Positions 1-20,234 of a stretch of 64,000 nucleotides of DNA are shown here, piece after piece. Source of the stretch: Leptospira kirschneri serovar Cynopteri str. 3522 CT (lineage in GTDB: Bacteria > Spirochaetota > Leptospiria > Leptospirales > Leptospiraceae); the NCBI RefSeq assembly GCF_000243695.2, contig NZ_AHMN02000004.1:790707-854706 (forward strand). The letters are read 5' to 3'. A program made the translations under genes and the position numbers. The notes beneath the pieces are model-generated. The model did no database searches and was not told the DNA's origin. It saw nothing but the letters and a program-made list of their open reading frames with translations. Every line of letters begins with the position of its first letter. Positions within the stretch are counted from its first letter, which is position 1.

Positions 1-252
1 GGTTTTGGGGTTAAGGGTGGAGCCGTAGAAGCGAAAAAATTCATAGATGGACTAGAATTATTTTCTCTTTTGGCAAACGTCGGAGATGCAAAATCTTTGG
101 CGATCCATCCAGCATCTACAACTCATCAACAGTTGACTCCAGAAGAACAACTTTCAGCCGGAGTCACCCCTGACTTTGTTCGTCTTTCCGTCGGTTTAGA
201 AAATATAGAAGACATTCTATTTGATATAGAGGAAGCTCTGAAGAAAGTTTGA
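1..252 (+). CDS. metY: O-acetylhomoserine sulfhydrylase, 3' end only
   Basis: The window opens inside a reading frame that is already open at base 1 and stops at 250-252. The visible 83 residues match the C-terminus of PLP-dependent Cys/Met metabolism enzymes: GFGVKGG, then [20 protein letters not shown], then [15 protein letters not shown]. This C-terminal domain is the standard end of O-acetylhomoserine aminocarboxypropyltransferase, which makes homocysteine from O-acetylhomoserine and sulfide. The neighbour metX supplies O-acetylhomoserine, which favours metY over metB or metC. A TTG inside the frame at 70 is not a credible start, because the family similarity continues upstream of it. The PLP lysine lies outside the window, so the assignment rests on the C-terminus and context. 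Confidence 0.88.
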   Translation, partial: GFGVKGGAVEAKKFIDGLELFSLLANVGDAKSLAIHPASTTHQQLTPEEQLSAGVTPDFVRLSVGLENIEDILFDIEEALKKV

Positions 253-501
253 TAGAAAAAGATTCTAATTTTCTTATATTTCAAAGTAGTTTCTTTTATT
301 TATCTATAGAAAGTAAGTTTTTAGCAATAGAGGAATAACTTAAATGAAGTTTAATCACGAACTGGATCGTCCAAAATTTTAATCGATTTAAATGAAATTT
401 AATCTGTGGAAACTTATTCTTACTCTATGTTTGAAAACCAGTTTCTTTTGAAGTTTTAATTAAAAAAATTTTTTCAGAGAAAAAGGTTATCACTAAATTT
501 T

Positions 502-1602
<1,101 letters not shown>

Positions 1603-1605
1603 TTC

Positions 1606-2223
<618 letters not shown>

Positions 2224-3181
2224 TTTTCTAATAAAGAGAACGTTTTAATCCAATTTCTATCAGATCGGAAAAAACTTCTTCCATAGAAATCCCAGCCGCT
2301 TTGGCCTGTTGAGGAATTAAACTCGTTTCCGTCATTCCCGGTAACGTGTTGGTTTCTAAAATATGAGGTTCTTTGTTTACGATGATAAAATCGGTTCTAG
2401 AATATCCGTTACATCCTAAAGATTTATGCGCGGCTATAGCAAGTTCTTGAACACGTTTCATTTCTTGTTCCGAAATTCTTGCAGGTGTGATTTCATGAGA
2501 ACCTCCTTGTTCGTATTTAGATTCGAAGTCAAAAAATTCTCCTCCAGGAACGATTTCAGTTGCGGGTAACGCGACCCTTTCGAATTTTCCGTCTCTGTAT
2601 CTTTCTAAAACTCCGCAAGAAACTTCGATCCCTGCCAAAAATGACTGACTCATTACTTTAGAATCGGATTCAAACAAAAGTGTAAGTCTTTCTTTCAACT
2701 GTTCTTTATTTGTAATTTTATACGTAGAAACGCTAGAACCACCTTCCACCGGTTTTAAAAACTGTGGAAAACCTAGGGTTTCTAGTTTTGTAATCGCTGC
2801 CTCGGTAGAATTTAAATATTCTAATTTATCAATTTCAAAAAAAGGTGCTACCTTCTGACCAGATTGTAAAAATATCTGATTGGCCCTGGTCTTATCCATT
2901 GCGATCGCAGAAGCGAGAACTCCGGAACCGGTATAAGGAATTCCTAAAATTTCTAAAAACCCTTGGATCGTTCCGTCTTCTCCCTGACCTCCGTGAAGAC
3001 CTAAAAAAACGATATTCGCATCCAAAGATAAAACCTGATCCGTTCTAGATACTCCGTATCTTTTTTGAAATTCTTCCTGAAACAAATCCGGAGAATTGGC
3101 CGCCTCAAACGGAATCGACATCCGATATTCGGAAGGAACGATCCAACCACCGTCCTTTGTTAAAAGAATGGGTTTGACCGA

Positions 3182-5481
<2,300 letters not shown>

Positions 5482-5482
5482 C

Positions 5483-6250
5483 ATGGAACCTTTCGCAATC
5501 GAACTTAAAAACGTACATAAAACTTTCGGAAAAAGAAAGATCCTATCTGGAATGGACCTTCATGTAAAAAAAGGAGAAACCTTAGTAATTTTAGGTCCTT
5601 CCGGAACAGGTAAGTCGGTCACTCTCAAACATATCACTGGGCTTTTAGAACCAGACGCGGGGGATTGTTTTATCTTTGGGGAAAGTATTTCCAGAGTAAA
5701 CTCCAAAGTAAAAAAGAAGCTACGTGCAAGAATGGGAGTTTTATTTCAGTCCGGAGCTTTAATCAACTGGCTGACAGTCTTTGATAACGTAGCCCTTCCT
5801 TTAAGAGAACACAAATTGGCTTCGGAAGAAAAAATCCAAGAAATCGTAATGGAAAAATTAAAATTAGTGGATATGGTAATCGCAAAAGATAATTTTCCGA
5901 ACGATATATCCGGGGGTATGAAAAAAAGGGCGGGAATCGCAAGAGCGATTACTACCAATCCGGAAATTATTCTCTATGACGAACCTACTTCCGGTTTGGA
6001 TCCTGTGATGTCTAACGTGATCAATGAACTTGTATTAAAAATCCAAAAAGAAACCGGGGCCGCACAAGTTGTAGTCACGCACGATATGTCCAGTGCTTAC
6101 ATGATCGCGGATCGAATCAGTTTTGTTTACAAAGGACAAATTGTATTTACTGGAACTCCCAAAGAAATTCAAAATTCAAACAATGAACTGATTCAACAAT
6201 TTATTCACGGAAAAACCACAGGACCTATGATCTTAGAAACCAAATCGTAA
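5483..6250 (+). CDS. mlaF: MlaF-family ABC transporter ATPase
   Basis: This is a 255-residue ABC ATPase that powers the MlaE-type permease. The Walker A GPSGTGKS is at 38-45, the Q-loop in VLFQSGAL near 87-93, the signature ISGGMKKR at 142-149, Walker [14 protein letters not shown] at 162-174, and the switch His in VVTHDM near 200. The [14 protein letters not shown] form of the signature, with MKKR in place of QQQR, is typical of the MlaF subfamily and sets it apart from import or multidrug ATPases. The ATG follows the permease stop after one base. The length is usual for the family. Confidence 0.94.
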   Translation: MEPFAIELKNVHKTFGKRKILSGMDLHVKKGETLVILGPSGTGKSVTLKHITGLLEPDAGDCFIFGESISRVNSKVKKKLRARMGVLFQSGALINWLTVFDNVALPLREHKLASEEKIQEIVMEKLKLVDMVIAKDNFPNDISGGMKKRAGIARAITTNPEIILYDEPTSGLDPVMSNVINELVLKIQKETGAAQVVVTHDMSSAYMIADRISFVYKGQIVFTGTPKEIQNSNNELIQQFIHGKTTGPMILETKS

Positions 6251-6279
6251 AACTGCTTAATACATAAGGAGAATCTAAT

Positions 6280-7020
6280 ATGAATTCGTTACGTTATTTA
6301 CTTGTAGGAATCATTTTTACAGCTGCAATTACCGTAGTCGGTTATTTTACAATTATCACGGAAGGTGGACCTATTAAAAAAAAGGGAGAGTTTATGAAAG
6401 TCACCTTTAGAAACGCGGAAGGAATCAAAGTGGGCAATAAGGTAACGGTTCAGGGGGTGCCTTTTGGTTACGTTTCCGCGATCAGATTGATTCAAATCGA
6501 TGAAAATGGAACCGAGGTTCAGTCCGGCGAAATGGGAATTGGAACCAGAGTAGAAATTACTATGTTATTAAGAGAAAAAATCAGTCTCTATGACAACTAC
6601 GATATCATCATTAAAAATGAAAGTCTTTTGACCGGACGTGTAATCGCAATTGATCCGGGCACCGCAGATCTGGAACCCAAACAACTTAAACCAAAAACAA
6701 CTATGATAGACTATAAAACCACTGGTTCTCTGAAAGGTCGTGTATTACAAGATCCTTTGGTAAGTTTATCAGAACTGATTTCAGAAAACAGAGGTGATAT
6801 TCGAAAAACATTTTCTAACATTGCAGATATTACCACTAAAATCAATACCGGAGACGGGAGTTTAGGAAGATTGATTAACAACGACGATGTTCATAAAAAT
6901 GTGAACACGGTTCTGACAGATGCTCAAATCGTACTAAGAGAACTTAGAGAAGGGTTAGAAGATACAAGAGAACAGACTCCGGTTACAAGCTTCATCCGAG
7001 CCGCCTTAAGTGCTTTTTAA
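6280..7020 (+). CDS. mlaD: MCE-domain lipid transport protein, MlaD family
   Basis: This 246-residue protein has one N-terminal membrane segment (about residues 5-25) followed by a single MCE domain (about 36-125: [46 protein letters not shown] strand). The C-terminal part is helical, with the [20 protein letters not shown] motif seen in long MCE proteins of non-enteric bacteria. It should sit periplasmically, anchored in the inner membrane, as the lipid-binding ring of the MlaE/F complex. A good ribosome site (AAGGAG, about 6268-6273) precedes the ATG. It is the last gene of the unit, and a weak stem-loop follows. Confidence 0.9.
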   Translation: MNSLRYLLVGIIFTAAITVVGYFTIITEGGPIKKKGEFMKVTFRNAEGIKVGNKVTVQGVPFGYVSAIRLIQIDENGTEVQSGEMGIGTRVEITMLLREKISLYDNYDIIIKNESLLTGRVIAIDPGTADLEPKQLKPKTTMIDYKTTGSLKGRVLQDPLVSLSELISENRGDIRKTFSNIADITTKINTGDGSLGRLINNDDVHKNVNTVLTDAQIVLRELREGLEDTREQTPVTSFIRAALSAF

Positions 7021-7035
7021 TATGATAGGATTGTC

Positions 7036-7070
7036 TCAAGGCTGGAACAGATCTTCAGCTTGATTTCTCT
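7036..7070 (+). terminator. Candidate terminator after the Mla-type operon
   Basis: TCAAG at 7036-7040 and GCTG pair with CAGC and TTGA (7056-7063) across a loop of about ten bases, with one bulged base. The stem is followed by a short T-rich run (TTTCTCT). The stem is modest, so this is a plausible rather than a strong rho-independent terminator. Confidence 0.4.
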
Positions 7071-7123
7071 TACAAATTTAATTAAGGTTTTGAACACGCT
7101 GTAAATTATTTTAATTCTATATT

Positions 7124-8518
<1,395 letters not shown>

Positions 8519-8522
<4 letters not shown>

Positions 8523-9703
8523 TCTCCTCCTCCTAATAAAATTCTTACTTTAGATCTATATTTTAAATATCCGATCGTAAGTAATATAATTAATAATCCA
8601 GAAATGATCAGTCCAAATCCAGTATAGGTAAGACTTCCAAATAAATCAAAATAAAAGAATAGAAATCGAATTCCTATAATTGCTAAAGAAAGATCGAAAA
8701 TCTTTTTATGGTTTCGAAACGCGGATGCAATTGCCAACCAAAATAGAAGGAACAAAAAAGAAGGTAGCAACTGGATAGAATAATTCCAAATATATGCTCC
8801 TATTGCCTCTGCAGAATACACATAACGAAATGGATGTGGGAAACACAGTAAGAAAAATACAACCAAACCGATTGCCAAAGATCTTTTTTGATTAGAATCA
8901 ATTTCAGAATTAGTAATTAGAAGATAGAAAACCGGAATTAGAATCAACAACCTACAAATTATATTCAGCCACGGAAACTGATAAACTATCCCGTTTTCTG
9001 TACCTGAGCCATCATAAAAACTAGAAAGATTTTGAAAAAACCCCATTGACCAAGTTCCAACAATCCAAAAAATTACGGTCCAAAAAAATAGAGTATTTTT
9101 TCTAGATTCCAAAACAAATTTTTCAGAAGCTAACCACAGTCCCGTAAAACCAATCAGAGAATAATAAAGATATTGAGTCCAGTAACTCTGATTTTGTCCC
9201 AAATGTTCCGGATCATCCTCCTGGATCCATCCAACCATAAAAATTTGAAACCCTAAAATCCAAAGATGTAAAAAAGTTTTAGAATCGGTCGCAATCAAAA
9301 ACAAACAACTGAGTATACACCAAAGCATCGCCGCTTGATAATACTCTCCTTCTAAGTTGTACACCTGAGAAATCAGTCCAATCATTCCTAACATCAAAAT
9401 CGAATATAGGACTATAAAAACTGTAAGTAGATTCAGATTTTCCCGTTTCCAAAAACATAGTCCTGCTACAAGAACAAGAACGGTAAGACCAAATCCTAAT
9501 TTTACAAGATCATGAATTTCTTCCCAGTTAGCTGTAATAATCGCAATGACACCAATGCCGATAATTACCACTCCTAAAATGAGAAACGAATAGTATAAAT
9601 ACGGAGATTTTCGGTTTTCTTCGAAATTTAAAATCGCTTCCGATTGTTCAGAAGCGATCAGTCCCGCACCTACCCATCTTTTGAGTTTTTGTTCTAATCG
9701 CAT
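8519..9703 (-). CDS. DUF2157 polytopic membrane protein
   Basis: This 394-residue protein starts with a soluble helical segment ([19 protein letters not shown], the usual DUF2157 opening) followed by about ten hydrophobic helices. The first membrane pair [20 protein letters not shown] and the following NWEEI motif ([15 protein letters not shown]) are diagnostic of DUF2157. Function is unknown. It overlaps the GDYXXLXY gene by four bases, so the two are a translationally coupled pair. The 99 bp between this gene and murC are not obviously shared regulation, since both face the same way. Confidence 0.87.
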
Positions 9704-9802
9704 AGATAGGAGACTTTAGAGAGAATTCAATCAAATACAAGAAGTTTTTTTAATCGGAAGAATCTGAACTCTTACTTTAATCAGTAATTTATTAAATACA
9801 AT

Positions 9803-11269
<1,467 letters not shown>

Positions 11270-11271
11270 CT

Positions 11272-12348
11272 TCAATCGAGAGAAAAAAAGTATTTAGCCG
11301 TGTCTTTAGAAGCGTCCACGTGAGAACATTCAAGAGAACTGATCGACATGTCGTTTAACAAATCGACATTATTCGCCATTTGATCTAGTACACGAAATAA
11401 ATGAGACTCATCCTCGTCTTTTTGATCGATTACGATCGCCGCCCCATTGAGTTCAAAATATTTTGCGTTCGCCATTTGGTGATCGTCTTTTGCATAAGGA
11501 TAAGGTATTAAAATCATTGGCAATGCAAACGCGGCACACTCAGAAAGAACTCCCGAGCCGGAACGAGCAATGACAAAGTTCGCCCATTCATAGTGTTCCT
11601 TCATATTATCCGAATAAGAGATAAGCTCCGCGTCCTTTTTTGACTTTTTAGAAACCTCTTCGTAAAGAGCCGAACCGGTCAGCACCCTAAATCGAAACTT
11701 CTTGTTGATTTCCTCATGACCCATCAAAGCGATTACAATATTATTAATCTGCCTCGCACCTTGACTTCCTCCCATCACAAGCACGTTAAATTGTTTCTTT
11801 TTTTTAGTATCATATTTTTCAAAAAATTTAAGAGACATTTTAGGAATCGTTTTTTTTCGGAGAGGATTTCCCAACACTTGATAATTGCATGGAATTTTAG
11901 AATTTTTAGGTGGTAAACTAAACGCCACTTTGCTCGCAAATCGGAAAAACAATCGATTTACGTTTCCCGGAATTGTATTCTGTTCACACAGATAAATTTT
12001 TTTTCTAAAAAATATTCCGTAGAGTATAGAAGATACCGTGGAATATCCTCCCATTCCTATAACCACATCTACATTTAGTTTTTTGAATATAATAAAAGTC
12101 TTTATAATCTGGATAGCATATCGGATGGGAAACAGAAAAAAATTACTGGAAAGAGGCGGAAGATTATGCCATAAAACCGGACAAGGAGACTGTTCTAAAT
12201 CCGGGTTATTTTTATTACGAACCAAAGAATATAAATATAAATTTTCATATCCGATTTTTTCTTTCAGTTCGGTCAACACTTCCGCAAGTGCAACTCCAGG
12301 TGAAATATGTCCTCCGGTTCCACCGGCCGCGATTACAATCGATCTCAT
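11272..12348 (-). CDS. murG: UDP-GlcNAc:lipid I N-acetylglucosaminyltransferase
   Basis: This 358-residue GT28 glycosyltransferase converts lipid I to lipid II at the inner face of the membrane. The glycine-rich opening [17 protein letters not shown], the [13 protein letters not shown] segment, [14 protein letters not shown] near mid-protein, and [17 protein letters not shown] with [14 protein letters not shown] in the C-terminal nucleotide domain are all MurG hallmarks. The ATG overlaps the ftsW stop as ATGA. It differs from the enteric sequence by Lys-rich insertions, common in leptospiral proteins. The length is normal. Confidence 0.95.
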   Translation of the reverse strand: MRSIVIAAGGTGGHISPGVALAEVLTELKEKIGYENLYLYSLVRNKNNPDLEQSPCPVLWHNLPPLSSNFFLFPIRYAIQIIKTFIIFKKLNVDVVIGMGGYSTVSSILYGIFFRKKIYLCEQNTIPGNVNRLFFRFASKVAFSLPPKNSKIPCNYQVLGNPLRKKTIPKMSLKFFEKYDTKKKKQFNVLVMGGSQGARQINNIVIALMGHEEINKKFRFRVLTGSALYEEVSKKSKKDAELISYSDNMKEHYEWANFVIARSGSGVLSECAAFALPMILIPYPYAKDDHQMANAKYFELNGAAIVIDQKDEDESHLFRVLDQMANNVDLLNDMSISSLECSHVDASKDTAKYFFSLD

Positions 12349-13499
12349 AGTCCCAGATTTTCCTTTCGAGTAATATTGACAAGAATTCCGAGAGAAATCA
12401 ACACAATCAAAATCGAAGATCCTCCGTAACTCACAAACGGCAAACTGATTCCGGTAATCGGAAAAATTCCAGTTACCACAAACATATTGATGATAAACTG
12501 GGTTCCTAAAACGATCAAAATTCCCGCTCCTAAATAAAATCCGAACGGATCTTGAACTTTCTGGATTAGATAAAAACTTCGGAACAATAAAAGTAGAACC
12601 AAAAAAATAAAAGTTATAAATCCAATAAAACCAAAATCTTCGACAAACGTAGCGAGTACGAAGTCGGTATGACTATAAGTTAAATATCTGTGTGCATAAC
12701 CGGACGCCAATTTATTTCCGAACCATCCTCCGTCTAAAAACGCTCGAAACGAAGTCACAAGCTGATGACCTTCGTCAAAACGATACCGATACGGATCTAA
12801 CCAAACCTCCACCCTTTTCTTTCGATAACCTACACGATCGATCAAAATGTAAATTAACGGAAGCGAAACAATTCCTGCAATGAGCAGGTTTCGAAATGGA
12901 AATCCGAATAAAAAGATAAAACCTAAAATGACAAATAGAATTTCGAGTGTAGTTCCAAACGCCGGTTCTACAAGAATCAACACGATCACCGTTAGAAGAA
13001 GTAAAATAGGTATTAGAAGTTTTTTATAATTCGGAGTAATTTCTAATTTCAATTTTTGAAAGAGAGAAGCTAAGTAAACAAGAACCGCCACCTTAGCCAC
13101 CTCGGAAGGTTGTAGTTGGTACGGCCCTATGGCAATCCATCTGTGAAAGTTTCTTCCATAATACGTAGAAACGGATTTTCCAATTCCAGGAATAAAAACC
13201 AGAACCAAAAGACCAATCGCCAAAATAATTCCGACTAACGCTAGTTTTTCGAGTTTTTGATAAGGAAATAGGGAAAAGAAAAAAAAGAAAACCAATCCCA
13301 CACAGATCCAAATCGTTTGTTTTTTTAAAAAATATTCGGAATCCTTAAACTCTCTCCAAGCGGTGATACTCGAAGAAGAATACATAACGCAGAGTCCGAT
13401 AAATAAAAGAATAAAAATCGTCACGATCAAAAGAACGTCTAAGGAATTCTTGCCGGGAAGCCAAAACTCTCTCCACTTTCTTATGATAAAGTCGATCAT
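12345..13499 (-). CDS. ftsW: Lipid II polymerase / division protein FtsW (SEDS family)
   Basis: This SEDS-family peptidoglycan polymerase has 384 residues from ATG 13499, with about ten membrane helices. Visible signatures are [12 protein letters not shown] after the first helix, [34 protein letters not shown], and near the C-terminus [14 protein letters not shown] chose ATG 13499 because it overlaps the mraY stop as ATGA; an upstream ATG-like start at 13553 would add 18 residues lying inside mraY. Its place between mraY and murG is the usual one for FtsW, which favours FtsW over RodA. Confidence 0.93.
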   Translation of the reverse strand: MIDFIIRKWREFWLPGKNSLDVLLIVTIFILLFIGLCVMYSSSSITAWREFKDSEYFLKKQTIWICVGLVFFFFFSLFPYQKLEKLALVGIILAIGLLVLVFIPGIGKSVSTYYGRNFHRWIAIGPYQLQPSEVAKVAVLVYLASLFQKLKLEITPNYKKLLIPILLLLTVIVLILVEPAFGTTLEILFVILGFIFLFGFPFRNLLIAGIVSLPLIYILIDRVGYRKKRVEVWLDPYRYRFDEGHQLVTSFRAFLDGGWFGNKLASGYAHRYLTYSHTDFVLATFVEDFGFIGFITFIFLVLLLLFRSFYLIQKVQDPFGFYLGAGILIVLGTQFIINMFVVTGIFPITGISLPFVSYGGSSILIVLISLGILVNITRKENLGL

Positions 13500-14602
13500 T
13501 GAATTTTCAAAGTGGACAGAGATATTATCGCCAAAATGACCGCAATGATCCAAAAACGAATCACTATCTTAGTTTCCTTCAATCCACCTAACTCAAAATG
13601 ATGATGAAGCGGAGCCATCTTAAAAATCCTTTTTCCGGTCAGTTTAAACGAACCTACTTGAAGTATCACCGAAAGAGCCTCGCTCACAAAAATCGCTCCC
13701 AAGATTAAAAGTAAAATCTCCTTCTTCAAAAGAATCACTATCATCCCGAGTGTCGCTCCTAAAAACAAAGAACCGGTATCACCCATAAACACTTGAGCGG
13801 GATGCGCGTTGAACCATAAAAAACCGAAAAGTGCACCCGTGAGCGCGGAAAGAAACACGGAATATTCGTGTGCACCCGGAAGATAAGGAATGTTCAAATA
13901 GTTCGCTACGATAGGAGTTCCGGAAAAATAAGCAATGATTCCTAAAGTCATCACTGAAATCAAAACGGTTCCTGTCGCAAGACCATCAAGTCCGTCCGTC
14001 AAATTCACAGCGTGAGAAGAACCTATGATAACAAGAATCGAAAAAGGAATCGCAATTATACCTAACGCAATTACGGGCCCTTTGACAAAAGGAAAAAATA
14101 AATCTGTAAGTTGAAAAGAGATCTTACCGGTTTGACCAGTCGCTCCTGTATAATAAAAAAATAATATACAAAAAACAAAAGAAATCAAAATCGAAAGGAT
14201 AAACTTAGTTCTAGCCCTCATTCCACCTTTGATCTTTTTTACGGATTTCATGTAATCGTCCGCAAAACCCAACGCGGAAAAAAAAAGGGAAAATACGGAA
14301 AGTAAAATCACATTCGGATTTTTTAAATTTCCCCAGAGTAAAACCGAAATCAAAAGAGAACCAATGATCAAAAGTCCTCCCATCGTAGGCGTTCCTTTTT
14401 TAACTTCGTGAGATTTTGGACCGTCGTCTCGAACGGACTCTCTAAATTTTAATCCGTATAAAAAGTCGATGATCTTATGTCCGAACCAAAACGTAACTAA
14501 CATAGAAGTCAAACCGGCCATCAAGGCCCTAAAAGTAACATAACTGAAAATTCGAAGTGAGTCTAGATGATTGAAATAAAGATCATAAAGATAATAAAAC
14601 AT
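13496..14602 (-). CDS. mraY: Phospho-N-acetylmuramoyl-pentapeptide transferase
   Basis: This 368-residue polytopic enzyme forms lipid I on undecaprenyl phosphate. Motifs: [10 protein letters not shown] near residue 70, the DDYMK aspartates in [34 protein letters not shown], and the HHHFE of [13 protein letters not shown] chose ATG 14602: GGACAGGT precedes it, the protein then begins like other MraY, and the longer frame to 14812 would read through murE coding sequence. A 55-nt gap separates it from murE, the largest gap in this cluster. Confidence 0.95.
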   Translation of the reverse strand: MFYYLYDLYFNHLDSLRIFSYVTFRALMAGLTSMLVTFWFGHKIIDFLYGLKFRESVRDDGPKSHEVKKGTPTMGGLLIIGSLLISVLLWGNLKNPNVILLSVFSLFFSALGFADDYMKSVKKIKGGMRARTKFILSILISFVFCILFFYYTGATGQTGKISFQLTDLFFPFVKGPVIALGIIAIPFSILVIIGSSHAVNLTDGLDGLATGTVLISVMTLGIIAYFSGTPIVANYLNIPYLPGAHEYSVFLSALTGALFGFLWFNAHPAQVFMGDTGSLFLGATLGMIVILLKKEILLLILGAIFVSEALSVILQVGSFKLTGKRIFKMAPLHHHFELGGLKETKIVIRFWIIAVILAIISLSTLKIQ

Positions 14603-14633
14603 TTTACCTGTCCTGTTTTCAAAAAACGGAGTA

Positions 14634-16500
<1,867 letters not shown>

Positions 16501-16506
16501 TTATTT

Positions 16507-17463
16507 TTATTCTTCCTCTTCTTCGAAACTTTTATTTCTATATTTTTTATCGACCGATTTTGTTTTTCTAAGCACTCTCAATTTTGCAGAACGAGAAGCA
16601 GGATTCTCATTGATTTCCTCTTCGGAAGGAAGGATCGGTTTTTTAGTAAGAAGTTCAAATCCGTTTTGTTTTGCATAATCTCTAAAAGAATTTTTAACGA
16701 TTCTATCTTCGAGAGAATGAAACGAAATTACTTGTATTACACCTCCAAAACTTAAAAGATCCAAAAGTAGCTTGAGTCCCTTTTCGATATGAGCCAACTC
16801 TTGATTGACTTCAATCCGAAGCGCTTGAAAGATTCGAGTCGCTGGATGTCTTCCGGGCGGCCAAAATTTTCGAGGAATTATTTTAGAAATCAAATTTGCA
16901 AGTTCAGAAGTAGTTGAAATCGAATTTTGTTTTCTAGTTTCTACAATCACTTCTGCAATTTTTTTGGACCATCTCTCTTCTCCATACGTGTAAAATAAAT
17001 TCATCAATCTGTCTTTAGGATATGTATTCAGAATTTCTTCCGCACTCTTTCCACTGTTTGGATTGAGTCTCATATCTAAAAGTTCTGATTCTCGAAAACT
17101 AAAACCTCTTCCCGAATGAAAAAGATGAAATGTGGAAATTCCAAGATCCAATAAAATTCCCTGTGGAGTTTGATCGATTCCATAGGAGTTTAAAAGATTT
17201 TGATCGATCTCGGAAAAGTTTGTCTGAATCGAAACAATTCTTTCTGAAAAATCGGAAAGTCTTGCAAGCGCCCTCGAAAGCATGACCGGATCTCTGTCAC
17301 AAAGTATAATTCTGGACTTGGGAAATTCTTTTAAAAATAAAAAACTATGCCCGCCTTCTCCTGCGGTTCCATCTAAAAATAATACTGGATCTTCTTTTTG
17401 AAAATTCTCCCTAAAAATTTGAAGAATTTCCTTTCCTTGAACTGAATAATGAACCGGTTCCAA
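16507..17463 (-). CDS. rsmH: 16S rRNA (cytosine(1402)-N(4))-methyltransferase
   Basis: This 318-residue methyltransferase modifies C1402 in the ribosomal P site. The opening [10 protein letters not shown], then [51 protein letters not shown] and the C-terminal [17 protein letters not shown] all match RsmH (MraW). It is the first gene of the cluster rsmH-ftsL-murE-mraY-ftsW-murG-murC. No mraZ regulator precedes it; instead the upstream region holds an inverted repeat and a tandem repeat array. The Lys/Glu-rich tail is a normal variant. Confidence 0.95.
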   Translation of the reverse strand: MEPVHYSVQGKEILQIFRENFQKEDPVLFLDGTAGEGGHSFLFLKEFPKSRIILCDRDPVMLSRALARLSDFSERIVSIQTNFSEIDQNLLNSYGIDQTPQGILLDLGISTFHLFHSGRGFSFRESELLDMRLNPNSGKSAEEILNTYPKDRLMNLFYTYGEERWSKKIAEVIVETRKQNSISTTSELANLISKIIPRKFWPPGRHPATRIFQALRIEVNQELAHIEKGLKLLLDLLSFGGVIQVISFHSLEDRIVKNSFRDYAKQNGFELLTKKPILPSEEEINENPASRSAKLRVLRKTKSVDKKYRNKSFEEEEE

Positions 17464-17537
17464 ACTAGTTCCATTCTTTTCTAAAGTGATGACCCTGCAA
17501 GGAGATTCCTCTATGACTCTGGTTCATGAAAATTGTA

Positions 17538-17589
17538 GTCAGATTCAAATTTTGGGAATCTGTACAAATTCTCAAAAATTGAATCTGAC
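17538..17589. repeat. Inverted repeat upstream of rsmH
   Basis: GTCAGATTCAAATTTT (17538-17553) and AAAAATTGAATCTGAC (17574-17589) form 16-nt arms with 15 of 16 complementary positions around a 20-nt centre. It sits 75 nt ahead of the rsmH start and just before the tandem repeat. It may be a hairpin in the leader of the division cluster or an operator. There is no T-run on the minus strand that would make it a clear terminator. Confidence 0.7.
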
Positions 17590-17600
17590 AGTTTACTTTG

Positions 17601-18035
17601 TATGAGTTCCTACATTCTCAGAGTTCTACTTCAATCTTTTCGTTTTTGAAAGTTAAAAAGTATGAGTTCCCACATTTTCAGAGTTCTACTTCAATTTTTT
17701 CGTTTTTGAAAGTTAAAAAGTATGAGTTCCTACATTCTCAGAGTCCTATTTCAATCTTTTCGTTTTTGAAAGTTAAAAAGTATGAGTTCCTACATTCTCA
17801 GAGTCCTATTTCAATCTTTTCGTTTTTGAAAGTTAAAAAGTATGAGTTCCTACATTCTCAGAGTCCTATTTCAATTTTCTCGTTTTTGAAAGTTAAAAAG
17901 TATGAGTTCCTACATTCTCAGAGTTCTACTTCAATCTTTTCGTTTTTGAAAGTTAAAAAGTATGAGTTCCCACATTTTCAGAGTTCTACTTCAATCTTTT
18001 CGTTTTTGAAAGTTAAAAAGTATGAGTTCCTACAT
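17601..18035. repeat. 60-bp tandem repeat array, seven full units plus 15 bp
   Basis: Seven exact 60-bp units start at 17601, 17661, 17721, 17781, 17841, 17901 and 17961, and a partial eighth ends at about 18035. Each unit begins TATGAGTTCC(T/C)ACAT and ends TTTTTGAAAGTTAAAAAG. Units 1 and 6 are identical, 3 and 4 are identical, and 2 and 7 share the CCCACATTTTC variant, so block duplication shaped the array. Because 60 is divisible by three, one frame stays open for 153 codons, but the product is only a 20-residue repeat without a plausible ribosome site, so I treat it as non-coding. It lies between the divergent rsmH and HIT genes. It is a likely variable-number locus. Confidence 0.95.
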
Positions 18036-18087
18036 TTTTATTTTTTTCCGGAAAAGTAAACTTACACGTCAAATTTACAACGAAAAC

Positions 18088-18118
18088 ACTTGAATAGGTT
18101 TTAAAAACCTATTCAAGT
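18088..18118. repeat. Perfect 15-bp inverted repeat (terminator- or operator-like)
   Basis: ACTTGAATAGGTTTT (18088-18102) and AAAACCTATTCAAGT (18104-18118) are perfect reverse complements around one base. On the + strand it is followed by TTT. It lies 57 bp ahead of the HIT gene and past the tandem array, so it could insulate the two divergent units or bind a dimeric regulator. Confidence 0.65.
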
Positions 18119-18140
18119 TTTACGAACGTTCGCTAATCTT

Positions 18141-18168
18141 TTGACACAAAAGAAGATTCAAATAATTT
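18141..18168 (+). promoter_or_regulatory. Candidate promoter of the HIT gene, nearly leaderless
   Basis: TTGACA at 18141-18146 and TAATTT at 18163-18168 are separated by 16 nt. Transcription would start about at the ATG 18176, and there is no ribosome site in between, so the message may be leaderless. The -35 box lies inside CTTTTGACACAAAAG (18138-18152), a 6-bp inverted repeat with a 3-nt centre, a possible operator. Confidence 0.4.
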
Positions 18169-18175
18169 AGTGTGT

Positions 18176-18697
18176 ATGGAAGATTCAAATTCTACACAAT
18201 GGGACGAACCAAGGAAAAATCTTTTTTCCATTCACAAACTAGATTATGCGAGAGGAAAAAGACCGGATGTAGATTGTATTCTTTGTGGAATCTGTAGAAA
18301 GGATCCGGAAGTTCCTAATCTAATCGTTGCAGAAACCGATTTTACGATCGTTTCGGTGAATCTTTATCCTTATAATCCCGGACATCTAATCGTTTTTCCA
18401 AAACGTCATATACTTTCCTACGAAGAACTAACCAGGGAAGAAGCAATCGAAATTCACGAAGGAACTGTAAAAGCAATTTCGATTTTAAAAAAACTTTGGA
18501 ACGTTCAGGGTTTTAACTTAGGTTATAATCTAGGTAAAAATTCGGGAGGTTCGATTCCCCATATTCACGAACACATCGTTCCTAGATTCCCAAACGAAGC
18601 CGGATTTTTAGACGTATTAGCAAATTCAAGAATTGTAATTTACGAACCTTATGAAATGCAAAAGGAATGGATCCGAATCTGGAAAGAATTTTCATAG
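18176..18697 (+). CDS. HIT-family protein, Ap4A phosphorylase/hydrolase-like
   Basis: This protein of about 173 residues contains the histidine triad HIHEHIV within [15 protein letters not shown]. The middle His is the nucleophile that attacks the alpha-phosphate of nucleotide substrates. [17 protein letters not shown] and [15 protein letters not shown] are closer to diadenosine-polyphosphate phosphorylases of the Rv2613c type than to short HINT proteins. A CILCGIC motif near residue 33 could hold zinc. The ATG at 18176 is preferred over GTG 18170, two codons earlier. It is monocistronic as far as can be seen. Exact substrate is an inference. Confidence 0.85.
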   Translation: MEDSNSTQWDEPRKNLFSIHKLDYARGKRPDVDCILCGICRKDPEVPNLIVAETDFTIVSVNLYPYNPGHLIVFPKRHILSYEELTREEAIEIHEGTVKAISILKKLWNVQGFNLGYNLGKNSGGSIPHIHEHIVPRFPNEAGFLDVLANSRIVIYEPYEMQKEWIRIWKEFS

Positions 18698-18898
18698 AAA
18701 TTTTTTGCAAACGTTTCAATCATCGATAAGCTGAATTGTATAAAAAGAAATAAAAACGGGATGTGGATTGTTTTCTTCTTTTACTTAAAATATTGGATAC
18801 GATGTTATAGATCTGAATAACACAAATCTAATTTTATAATAGAACTTTTAAAAGATCAGATTTTCGAACAAAAAGATCAAGTCCTCTTCATTTTAAAA

Positions 18899-19771
<873 letters not shown>

Positions 19772-19979
19772 ATTCTGAAATGGTTTATAAAAAACCGAGT
19801 CCTCTGTCAAGAGTTAGAAATTTAGATTTTCAAGATATGAATTAAAAAATCGTTTTGTAACTTTTCTCAATTTTAACCCTATCATTTCGAATCGATAAAA
19901 ACTTTCTAGTTGAAAACCGTTGATAAAATGAGACGGTATAAAAAATGGAATTCAAACGTTGCGTTTTTTGAAACTTTTT

Positions 19980-20234
19980 ATGGAACCTTTTGAAAAAAAC
20001 CAACAAGAAAATGAAGACGATTTTTCGGCTCGCTGGGAAACAGCAGACCCAATGTTACTTTCCATCGTAAAATCGTTTTTAGATTCGAGAGAAATTCATT
20101 ATTTTGTAATCGGAGAAGAATTGTTTTTTTTAGAAGGAGCCGCTGTTCCAGCAGCCAATCACTGTGCAATTCTGTATTTGGCAAACTCAGATTATCCGAT
20201 TTTATTGGAGTTTTTAGAAAGAGAAAACCGTTGA
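19980..20234 (+). CDS. DUF2007-family small protein
   Basis: This is an 84-residue acidic protein from ATG 19980. The core [25 protein letters not shown] followed by [17 protein letters not shown] is the compact beta-alpha-beta pattern of DUF2007 (often labelled putative signal-transducing protein, distantly like the nitrogen regulator PII fold). No catalytic residues are evident. Its stop overlaps the next start as TTGA, coupling it to mqnA. Function unknown. Confidence 0.72.
   Translation: MEPFEKNQQENEDDFSARWETADPMLLSIVKSFLDSREIHYFVIGEELFFLEGAAVPAANHCAILYLANSDYPILLEFLERENR

Noticed and set aside
253..501. SAM or other riboswitch ahead of metX
   Set aside because: I found no paired helices of the SAM-I type; only two short direct repeats (AAATGAAGTTTAAT at about 342 and AAATGAAATTTAAT at about 389) are visible.
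17601..18035. CRISPR array
   Set aside because: The units are nearly identical over the full 60 bp, with no variable spacers of constant length between conserved repeats, and no cas genes are near.
17598..18059. 153-codon + strand frame across the tandem repeat
   Set aside because: It is open only because the 60-bp period is a multiple of three. It encodes a 20-residue repeat, has no ribosome site, and its ends coincide with the array.
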